The notes under the pieces: generated by a model
Told to the model about the DNA's origin: nothing
The model's input: the letters and a program-made list of their open reading frames with translations, nothing else
Databases searched by the model: none
Part shown: piece after piece, positions 34,893 through 41,500 of the stretch
Layout: each line of letters starts with the position of its first letter
Numbering within the stretch: position 1 is the stretch's first letter
From: Metabacillus dongyingensis
GTDB lineage: Bacteria > Bacillota > Bacilli > Bacillales > Bacillaceae
Length of the DNA: 41,500 bases
Direction: 5' to 3'
Assembly: GCF_019933155.2 (NCBI RefSeq)
Contig: NZ_CP082944.1
Location: forward strand, 262,501 to 304,000
Program-made: the position numbers and the translations under genes

Positions 34893-36112
34893 TGAAATCC
34901 TTTTTTCTTAAAATCCGCTATGTCTGGAAGCTTGTGAGTCTTTTGTTTTTTACGGCTGTCACATTTGCATATGCCATGTTTCAGGGAGGATTTGTGAGCT
35001 GGTTTTTGTTTTACAGCTTTCTGCCGATCTCCATTTATTCGCTTTTGATTGCCATATATCCAATCAGAACCTTTCAAGTCACACGATCCATCAATCAGGA
35101 GCAATTTTTAGTAGGGGAAAAGTTAATTGGGACAATCACAATCAAAAGGAACGTTCCTTTTCCATTGTTCTATTTAATAGTAGAAGACATTCTGCCAGAG
35201 AAACTGTCCGCGCAGAAATTAATGAGTGAACCGAAAAAGCTTTTGTTCCCATGGTTTAAGAAGACAATCACCATGCAATATGAATTGAAGCGTATGCCGA
35301 GGGGCGAGCACCGCTTTACAGAAGTCCGGGTCCGAACGGGAGATCTGTTTGGCCTCATCGATAAAGAGATGATATTTAAGTCGGAAAATTACTTCCTCGT
35401 TTATCCCCATTCTGTAGACTTGACCTATCGTCAACATGAGAAGCAGTTTGAACAGGGAGCAACAAATTCTAAAGCGAAATTCTGGCAGGATACCACAATG
35501 GCAATCGGGATAAGGGAATATCAGCCTGGAGACCGTTTTTCGTGGATTGACTGGAAGGCAACAGCAAGAAGAGACCGCATTATGACGAAAGAGTTCGAAC
35601 AAATGCAAAGTCATGATGTCGTGCTCATGATGGACAGGGTAAAGTCTGATGCTTTTGAAGAAATCGTCACGTTTTCTGCCTCGCTTGCTAGGGCGATTAT
35701 AAAAAGCGGGGCCAAAATGGGGTTTGTTTCATTTGGAAGGGAAAAAACAGTGTTCTCCCTGAAGGAAACAGAACAGCACCTGCAGCAGATTTACTATCAC
35801 CTGGCAAAAGTGGATTGTGACAGCGGGCGTTCTTTTGCGGATGTAACTGAAAGCGAACTGCCGGTTTGGCAATCAAAAAATGTGACGCCATTGCTCGTAA
35901 CTGCAAGCCTGTCACTCGATTTAGTCAGAAAACTTGAACTTATTGGAAGCCGGAATCACTCTACGTTCGTGTTCCTCATTAAGAGAGAAGGAGAAAGGAT
36001 TACAAGCGAAGAAAAAGTGATGATAGAACGGCTGATGAAACGAAGGATTATGATAAAAGCAGTTAGTGCAGGCAGATTTGAAGATGCATTCAAAGAGGTG
36101 AGTACGCTGTGA
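34892..36112 (+). CDS. yeaD: DUF58 protein YeaD
   Basis: 406 residues. Two N-terminal membrane helices (about residues 10-50) are followed by a beta-rich region and the DUF58 signature RFSWIDWKATARRDRIMTKEFE near residue 215, then a von Willebrand A-like domain with VVLMMDR. DUF58 proteins pair with MoxR ATPases, probably for folding of membrane-linked proteins. It overlaps yeaC by one base and yebA by four (GTGA), so the three are coupled. Function otherwise unknown. Confidence 0.9.
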   Translation: MKSFFLKIRYVWKLVSLLFFTAVTFAYAMFQGGFVSWFLFYSFLPISIYSLLIAIYPIRTFQVTRSINQEQFLVGEKLIGTITIKRNVPFPLFYLIVEDILPEKLSAQKLMSEPKKLLFPWFKKTITMQYELKRMPRGEHRFTEVRVRTGDLFGLIDKEMIFKSENYFLVYPHSVDLTYRQHEKQFEQGATNSKAKFWQDTTMAIGIREYQPGDRFSWIDWKATARRDRIMTKEFEQMQSHDVVLMMDRVKSDAFEEIVTFSASLARAIIKSGAKMGFVSFGREKTVFSLKETEQHLQQIYYHLAKVDCDSGRSFADVTESELPVWQSKNVTPLLVTASLSLDLVRKLELIGSRNHSTFVFLIKREGERITSEEKVMIERLMKRRIMIKAVSAGRFEDAFKEVSTL

Positions 36113-38292
36113 GCGAAAACTTTGATAAACTGACATCCGCCTACATCTACTACGGATTTGCATTCCTGCTGCTGTGGGAATGGCTAAGGCCGCTGCAGGA
36201 CTTCACGGAAACAGGGAATACCGTGGTGTTTGTCCTTTTTATTGGACTCAGCTTCTTGTTTATTTCGGTTAAGGCTCGCTGGTATATAGGAGCTCTAGTT
36301 AAAATCTTTTACATTTTATTTGTCCAGCATCTTTTGTTTTTTGAAGGATCTTTTTTCAGTCCTGCATGGATTGGATTATTTATAGGAGATATTAGTAATA
36401 ATGCAGCCTTAATGATGGAAGCAAATTGGATGGAGATTTCCTCTCCTTTTCGTACACTGCTGTTCTTTGTTCTTTTATGGCTGCTTGTTTATCTGATTAA
36501 TTACTGGATCATCTTTCAAAAACGCATCATGTTCTTTTTTATCATCACGATTGTCTATGTGACTGTGCTTGATACGTTTACAGAATATGATGCAAGCTTT
36601 GCCATTGTAAGAATTGTCGTCATTGGTTTTGTTTTAATCGGTCTGCTTTATCTGGAAAGGATCAAAATCCTTGAAAGAATTAAAAGAGAGCGCTATATGA
36701 CGATAAAGTGGGTGCTGCCGCTTTCCGCTTTAATAGGCTGCGCCGTGCTAGTCGGTATTCTTTCTCCAAAAGCCGAACCGCAATGGCCTGATCCTGTTCC
36801 GTATTTGACGGCATATGGGGGCTCGGAGGAAGGGCCAAACGGCACTGTTAATAAGATTGGCTACGGTCCAAATGATGAACAGCTGGGCGGAGCTTTTGTC
36901 GCTGATGATACCCCTGTTTTTACTGCGGTTGCCGAAGACCGACATTACTGGAGAGTGGAAACAAAGGATTTATACACGGGTAAAGGATGGGATGTTTCAG
37001 ATTCTGAAGCCGAATCTGTTCAAATGGATCCTGAAAACATCACTATTTCATCGACGGAAGAGGGGGTAGACACTGTTCCGCTTACAGCAAGTGTAGAGAT
37101 TGATGATCAATACCGGTATGACCATGTCATATATCCTGCCGGAATTAAGTCTGTCACGCTTCCGCGGGATTCAGCATTAGACGTGAATCCACTAACGGAA
37201 CTGATGACACCGCGTCTGGCAGAGAACAGAGGGAACTTTTCACCTGGATCCTACGTGGCAGCCTATGAGTTTCCGGACTTTAAAATTGATGAGCTCCGCA
37301 AGGTTTCATCAAATAATGGTGTACCGGAGGATATCCGTGCGCGTTTTACCCAGCTGCCTGAGGAGCTTCCGCAGCGGGTGCGGGATTTGGCTTTGGAATT
37401 AACGTCTGGTAACGATAATTATTATGATAAGGCGAAATCTATTGAAACCTACCTCGGAGGGTCGCAGTTTACGTATGAAACGACAGACGTTGCTGTACCA
37501 AGAGGTGAAGAGGATTACGTGGATCAATTTCTTTTTGAAACCTTCAAGGGGTATTGTGATAACTTTTCGACCTCGATGATTGTTTTGCTTCGTGCTGCAG
37601 ATATTCCGGCACGATGGGTAAAAGGGTATTCAGACGGAGCGTTTATCCAAAACCTTGGCGGGAATCAGAAAGAGTACAAGATTACGAACAATAATGCTCA
37701 TTCATGGGTAGAGGTTTACTTCAGCGGGATAGGCTGGGTGCCGTTTGAACCGACCAAAAGCTTTACAAATCCATATGATTTTACCTTTAATTTGGATTCT
37801 CAGGAACGTGCAGAAACGGAAACACCGGAACAATCTCAGCCTGAGAAAGAGCCTGTCACTGAGGAAAACAATACTCCGCAATCGAGCAGCTCAAACAGCA
37901 GTTCATGGCCATTTTCCATACAAATTGGAAGTACAGCCTTCTATCTTATCCTGATAGCGGCTGTGATGATTGCCTTTACTTTATATAAAACCAGGTTAAG
38001 ATGGATGCCATATTTAATCTTGTACACTTATAAGCACCGCAAAGACGAAAAAGTGTACGGCGATGCATATGTCGCACTGTTAAAGCAGCTTGAGCGTTAT
38101 GGATTAAAGCGACATGAGGGACAAACACTGCGGGACTATGCAAGGTATGTTGATTCCTTTTTTGACGTGCGCGATATGACCAAACTGACAGCCAGTTATG
38201 AAAAGTCTCTCTACCGAGGGGACAATTCGAAAGAAGAATGGATAAAATCAAAGGAATTGTGGGAAAATTTAATTAAAAAGATATCATCTTGA
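36109..38292 (+). CDS. yebA: Transglutaminase-like membrane protein YebA
   Basis: 727 residues. Six or more N-terminal helices (residues 12-220) anchor a large extracytoplasmic part with a transglutaminase fold: Cys in KGYCDNFSTS (about 483), His in NNAHSWVEV (about 531) and an acidic third position in VPFEPTK, Glu where many relatives have Asp. One more helix (about 605-625) leads to a cytoplasmic DUF4129 tail. GTG 36109 overlaps yeaD. Last gene before the guaA promoter, whose -35 lies on its stop. The substrate is unknown. Confidence 0.88.
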   Translation: MSENFDKLTSAYIYYGFAFLLLWEWLRPLQDFTETGNTVVFVLFIGLSFLFISVKARWYIGALVKIFYILFVQHLLFFEGSFFSPAWIGLFIGDISNNAALMMEANWMEISSPFRTLLFFVLLWLLVYLINYWIIFQKRIMFFFIITIVYVTVLDTFTEYDASFAIVRIVVIGFVLIGLLYLERIKILERIKRERYMTIKWVLPLSALIGCAVLVGILSPKAEPQWPDPVPYLTAYGGSEEGPNGTVNKIGYGPNDEQLGGAFVADDTPVFTAVAEDRHYWRVETKDLYTGKGWDVSDSEAESVQMDPENITISSTEEGVDTVPLTASVEIDDQYRYDHVIYPAGIKSVTLPRDSALDVNPLTELMTPRLAENRGNFSPGSYVAAYEFPDFKIDELRKVSSNNGVPEDIRARFTQLPEELPQRVRDLALELTSGNDNYYDKAKSIETYLGGSQFTYETTDVAVPRGEEDYVDQFLFETFKGYCDNFSTSMIVLLRAADIPARWVKGYSDGAFIQNLGGNQKEYKITNNNAHSWVEVYFSGIGWVPFEPTKSFTNPYDFTFNLDSQERAETETPEQSQPEKEPVTEENNTPQSSSSNSSSWPFSIQIGSTAFYLILIAAVMIAFTLYKTRLRWMPYLILYTYKHRKDEKVYGDAYVALLKQLERYGLKRHEGQTLRDYARYVDSFFDVRDMTKLTASYEKSLYRGDNSKEEWIKSKELWENLIKKISS

Positions 38293-38317
38293 CCGAATGA
38301 CAGGACATTGTTAGAAT
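38289..38317 (+). promoter_or_regulatory. Sigma-A promoter of guaA
   Basis: TTGACC (38289-38294), 17-bp spacer, TAGAAT (38312-38317). It lies on the end of yebA and reads into the riboswitch. Confidence 0.85.
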
Positions 38318-38340
38318 AGGGAAAATTAATAGTACTTATC

Positions 38341-38486
38341 CTTCATATATCCTCGAAAATATGGTTCGAGAGTCTCTACCGGATTGCCGCAAATAATCTG
38401 ACTATGAAGGCAGAATAGACGAGTGTAAAAGCTAGAATTCTGCCTTCTTTTCTTTTTGGATTGAAGGCATAGTTCTAGCTTTTTTT
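38341..38486 (+). promoter_or_regulatory. Guanine riboswitch (purine aptamer) with two exclusive hairpins before guaA
   Basis: The aptamer (38341-38409) has P1 CTTCATA/TATGAAG, and the conserved joining segments TATCCTCG-AAAATATGG, GTCTCTACCGG and TGACTATG; the base before TATG is C, which selects guanine. Hairpin A (38406-38416 with 38437-38447, 11 bp) shares GAAG with the 3' arm of P1. Hairpin B (38427-38437 with 38473-38483, plus TGCCTTC 38441-38447 with GAAGGCA 38463-38469) ends in a seven-T run. A and B use the same bases, so A is the antiterminator and B the terminator: guanine favours P1, then B, turning guaA off. Confidence 0.9.
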
Positions 38487-38574
38487 CTTAATTTTAGTAA
38501 AAGATGCATCAGTGTCTGACGCATGACCCCTCTTTATTCTTAAAGGGGATATCTTTCGAATGAGGTGACCACCC

Positions 38575-40116
38575 GTGATAAACATGCAAGATGAAATGGT
38601 TGTAGTGTTGGATTTTGGAAGTCAATATAATCAATTAATCACCCGCAGGATTCGTGAGCTTGGTGTATACAGTGAGCTTCATCCGCATACACTTACGGCT
38701 GAAGAAATCAAGAAGATGAATCCTAAAGGAATCATTCTATCTGGAGGACCAAACAGTGTGTACGGCGAACAGGCTTTCCGCTGTGATGAAAAAATCTTCG
38801 ACCTTGGAATCCCTGTCCTTGGCATCTGTTACGGAATGCAATTGATGACTCATTACTTGGGAGGAAAAGTAGAAGCTGCCAACCATCGTGAATATGGAAA
38901 AGCGACTTTGAACGTTCAAACAGAAACAGCATTGTTTGCGGATCTGCCAAAACAGCAGATCGTGTGGATGAGTCACGGTGATTTAGTGGCTGACATTCCT
39001 AGCGGCTTTATTGTCGACGCGACAAGCCCTGCATGTCCTTTTGCAGCGATCAGCAATGAAGAGCGCCGTCTTTATGGGGTACAGTTCCATCCGGAAGTAC
39101 GCCATTCTGAGTTCGGGAATGATATGCTGAAAAACTTTGTATTTGGAGTTTGCGGCTGTTCAGAAGAATGGTCAATGGAAAACTTCATTGAAATGGAACT
39201 TCAGAAAATCCGTGAGCAGGTCGGCGAAAAGCAAGTTCTTTGCGCATTAAGCGGAGGGGTTGATTCTTCTGTAGTAGCAGTCCTGATTCATAAAGCTATC
39301 GGAGATCAGCTGACATGTATCTTTGTTGATCATGGTCTTCTTCGTAAAGACGAAGCAGAAGGCGTTATGAAAACATTCAGTGAAGGCTTCAACATGAATG
39401 TTATTAAAGTTGATGCAAAAGAGCGTTTCATGGATAAACTGCGCGGGGTCTCTGATCCTGAGCAAAAACGCAAAATCATCGGCAATGAGTTCATTTATGT
39501 ATTTGATGACGAAGCTACAAAACTTAAAGGCATCGAGTTCCTTGCTCAAGGAACTCTTTATACAGATATTATTGAGAGCGGCACGGCAACAGCTCAAACG
39601 ATTAAATCTCATCACAATGTAGGCGGACTTCCAGAGGACATGCAGTTTAAACTGATTGAGCCTTTGAATACCCTCTTTAAGGATGAAGTTCGTGCATTGG
39701 GATCTGAGCTTGGAATTCCTGATGAAATCGTTTGGCGTCAGCCTTTCCCTGGACCAGGACTTGGAATCCGTGTATTAGGAGCGATTTCTGAAGAAAAGCT
39801 TGAAATCGTTCGTGAATCGGATGCAATTTTACGTGAGGAAATTGCTAAAGCAGGACTTGAAAGAGATATCTGGCAATACTTCACTGTTCTTCCTGACATC
39901 CGCAGTGTAGGTGTTATGGGTGATGCAAGAACATATGATTATACAATTGGAATCCGTGCGGTTACTTCTATCGATGGGATGACGTCTGACTGGGCGCGCA
40001 TTCCGTGGGAAGTGCTTGAGCTCATCTCAACCCGCATTGTGAATGAAGTAAAACATATTAATCGCGTTGTTTATGACATCACGAGCAAGCCGCCAGCAAC
40101 CATTGAGTGGGAATAG
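38575..40116 (+). CDS. guaA: GMP synthase (glutamine-hydrolysing) GuaA
   Basis: 513 residues, standard. XMP + Gln + ATP gives GMP. N-terminal class I glutamine amidotransferase: GICYGMQ with the nucleophile Cys near 86, and HPEVRHSE with the His near 175. The ATP pyrophosphatase P-loop [10 protein letters not shown] is near residue 224, and the C-terminal dimer domain ends with [11 protein letters not shown] 38575 is 6 bp after GAGGTGA. A riboswitch controls it. The leader also shows a short hairpin TGCATCAG/CTGACGCA at 38505-38523. Confidence 0.97.
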   Translation: MINMQDEMVVVLDFGSQYNQLITRRIRELGVYSELHPHTLTAEEIKKMNPKGIILSGGPNSVYGEQAFRCDEKIFDLGIPVLGICYGMQLMTHYLGGKVEAANHREYGKATLNVQTETALFADLPKQQIVWMSHGDLVADIPSGFIVDATSPACPFAAISNEERRLYGVQFHPEVRHSEFGNDMLKNFVFGVCGCSEEWSMENFIEMELQKIREQVGEKQVLCALSGGVDSSVVAVLIHKAIGDQLTCIFVDHGLLRKDEAEGVMKTFSEGFNMNVIKVDAKERFMDKLRGVSDPEQKRKIIGNEFIYVFDDEATKLKGIEFLAQGTLYTDIIESGTATAQTIKSHHNVGGLPEDMQFKLIEPLNTLFKDEVRALGSELGIPDEIVWRQPFPGPGLGIRVLGAISEEKLEIVRESDAILREEIAKAGLERDIWQYFTVLPDIRSVGVMGDARTYDYTIGIRAVTSIDGMTSDWARIPWEVLELISTRIVNEVKHINRVVYDITSKPPATIEWE

Positions 40117-40123
40117 ACGAACG

Positions 40124-40157
40124 AAAACGAACATTTTTAATTAAATGTTCGTTTTTT
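40124..40157 (+). terminator. Terminator of guaA
   Basis: AAAACGAACATTT / AAATGTTCGTTTT, 13-bp perfect stem with more Ts after it. Confidence 0.92.
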
Positions 40158-40158
40158 A

Positions 40159-40188
40159 TTGACGACTTTATACCTACGCTGTTAATAT
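40159..40188 (+). promoter_or_regulatory. Promoter of pbuG
   Basis: TTGACG (40159-40164), 18-bp spacer, TAATAT (40183-40188). It begins directly after the guaA terminator. Confidence 0.75.
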
Positions 40189-40213
40189 GAGGGTACACAA
40201 AATTTGTCTAAAT

Positions 40214-40284
40214 ACGTCGTATAAAGTTGGGGATATGGCCCAAAAGTTTCTACCAAGCTGCCGTAAAGAGCTTGACTACGAGGT
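40214..40284 (+). promoter_or_regulatory. Guanine riboswitch aptamer before pbuG
   Basis: P1 ACGTCGTA / TACGAGGT (one mismatch) closes the conserved core: GGGGATATGGCCCAAAAG, TTTCTACCAAG and TTGACTACG, with C before TACG for guanine. The 3' side GCTTGAC (40270-40276) can pair with GTCAAGC (40346-40352) as an antiterminator, which would block the terminator at 40349. Confidence 0.93.
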
Positions 40285-40348
40285 GTTATATAAGATTGGG
40301 ATTCCGGGATGCGTTCTGGAACCAGTCCTATCTAATATCGTTGTCGTC

Positions 40349-40383
40349 AAGCGCTCCCGCAGCAAGCAGGAGCGCTTTTTTTG
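40349..40383 (+). terminator. Riboswitch terminator before pbuG
   Basis: AAGCGCTCC / GGAGCGCTT, 9-bp perfect stem with CGCAGCAAGCA loop and six or more Ts; its first bases overlap the antiterminator arm. This makes an OFF switch. Confidence 0.9.
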
Positions 40384-40452
40384 AACTTATTCTATTTTTG
40401 GCGGGCATGCCCCATGCTTAAAACGGCGTTTAAGATATTAGGAGGATTTTAG

Positions 40453-41500
40453 ATGAAGAAGTATTTTCAATTTGAGGAGCTGGGCACCAATTACCGCCGC
40501 GAGATTATTGGCGGGTTAACAACCTTCCTGTCCATGGCATATATCTTATTTGTCAATCCGCTGACATTATCCCTTGCGTCAGTGCCTGATTTCCCTAATG
40601 AGCTTAGAATGGATCAAGGTGCCGTATTTACAGCTACAGCTCTTGCAGCTGCAATTGGGTCTCTGCTGATGGGGCTGATAGCCAGATATCCGATTGCACT
40701 CGCGCCGGGTATGGGATTAAATGCTTTCTTTGCCTTCACTGTTGTACTTACGATGGGTATTCCTTGGCAGACTGCCCTATCAGGGGTGCTTGTTTCCGGG
40801 TTGATCTTCATTGTTTTAACAACTTCAGGTCTTCGTGAAAAAATTATCAACTCCATTCCGGAAGAATTGAAACACGCAGTTGGAGCGGGTATCGGATTAT
40901 TCATCACTTTTGTCGGCTTTCAAAATGCAGGCATCATCACAAATAATGATGCGGTGTTAGTGGGTCTTGGGAATCTAAAAGACGGAAATGCACTTCTTGC
41001 TATTTTCGGGGTTTTCATCACAGTCATCTTTATGGTTAAACGCATTAATGGCGGAATCTTCTATGGAATGATCCTAACAGCTATTATGGGCATGATCTTT
41101 CAATTAATTGATGTGCCGACTCAAGTAGTAGGAGCTGTTCCAAGTCTTGAGCCAACGTTTGGCGCAGCGTTCCAAAATCTTGATCAGCTGCTAACGCTTC
41201 AAATGCTTGTGGTCATTCTGACATTCCTGTTTGCGGATTTCTTTGACACCGCTGGAACTCTTGTAGCTGTTGCCAATCAGGCTGGTCTTATTAAAGAAAA
41301 CAAGCTGCCAAGAGCCAGCAAAGCATTATTTGCCGATTCAGCAGCAACAGTAATTGGATCTATCTTAGGTACATCTACTACTACATCTTATATTGAATCT
41401 TCTGCGGGTGTAGCAGCAGGGGCGAGAACAGGATTTGCTTCTGTCGTAACAGCTGCTCTGTTCTTGCTTGCTCTGTTCTTCTCGCCGCTGCTGAGTGTCA
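40453..41500 (+). CDS. pbuG: Hypoxanthine/guanine permease PbuG (5' part; window ends inside)
   Basis: 349 codons are seen and the frame is open at the window end; the full protein is about 430-440 residues. It is an AzgA-like NCS2 purine permease: RREIIGGLTTFLSMAYILFVNP at the start, the conserved PIALAPGMGLNAFF near residue 76 and a transport-loop region FADFFDTAGTL near 258. Many membrane helices. GGAGGATTTTAG precedes ATG 40453. It imports guanine and hypoxanthine, fitting control by the upstream guanine riboswitch. Confidence 0.95.
   Translation, partial: MKKYFQFEELGTNYRREIIGGLTTFLSMAYILFVNPLTLSLASVPDFPNELRMDQGAVFTATALAAAIGSLLMGLIARYPIALAPGMGLNAFFAFTVVLTMGIPWQTALSGVLVSGLIFIVLTTSGLREKIINSIPEELKHAVGAGIGLFITFVGFQNAGIITNNDAVLVGLGNLKDGNALLAIFGVFITVIFMVKRINGGIFYGMILTAIMGMIFQLIDVPTQVVGAVPSLEPTFGAAFQNLDQLLTLQMLVVILTFLFADFFDTAGTLVAVANQAGLIKENKLPRASKALFADSAATVIGSILGTSTTTSYIESSAGVAAGARTGFASVVTAALFLLALFFSPLLSV

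Noticed and set aside
40187..40421. Open frames of 64-65 codons before pbuG
   Set aside because: They lie on the guanine riboswitch and its terminator.

Overview
The window is a Bacillaceae chromosome segment, close to Bacillus in the broad sense. The evidence is the gene order tsaE-tsaB-rimI-tsaD / ydiF / moaC-rex / tatAy-tatCy / ydiK-ydiL / groES-groEL and, at the other end, yeaC-yeaD-yebA-guaA-pbuG, which I know from Bacillus subtilis. Strong GGAGG ribosome binding sites, frequent TTG and GTG starts, a CIRCE operator, guanine riboswitches and Fur boxes support this. I cannot name the species from sequence alone.

Layout. Positions 1-10080 are conserved core: tRNA t6A synthesis (tsaE, tsaB, tsaD with rimI), an ABC-F ATPase, molybdopterin MoaC, the redox repressor Rex, a minimal Tat export pair, a CPBP membrane protein with small partner YdiK, and the GroES/GroEL chaperonin behind a CIRCE-controlled promoter. 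The gap between tsaD and ydiF holds six DnaA boxes. Positions 33930-41500 are core again: MoxR ATPase, DUF58 protein and transglutaminase-like protein in an overlapping operon, then guaA and pbuG (cut by the window end), each behind its own guanine riboswitch.

Positions 10081-33929, between groEL and yeaC, are accessory. This interval is also variable in B. subtilis. It holds: a glucose/sorbosone dehydrogenase-type beta-propeller protein without signal peptide; a membrane protein; a second, diverged copy of the groEL 3' end and terminator; a frameshifted NTF2-like gene; an Rrf2 regulator with a thioredoxin-reductase-like flavoprotein and matching dyads; a plasmid-type MerR-like coiled-coil gene followed by two decayed tandem copies; the levansucrase-endolevanase pair sacB-levB; an array of sixteen 52-bp tandem repeats; a YesM/YesN-type two-component system with a sugar-binding lipoprotein but no permeases; a Fur-controlled hydroxamate-type iron ABC transporter; and a divergent Fur-controlled ferredoxin-NADP reductase.

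How the parts work together. SacB makes levan from sucrose and LevB cuts it. The sacB promoter has a poor -35 and two ATATTGAT direct repeats 22 bp apart just upstream, a layout expected for an AraC-type activator, and such a regulator (with its sensor kinase) is encoded about 3 kb away. Iron uptake and the reductase share a compact divergent promoter region with a Fur box on each side. Guanine level probably sets both GMP synthase and purine permease expression by transcription attenuation. No rRNA, tRNA, CRISPR array or complete insertion sequence was seen.
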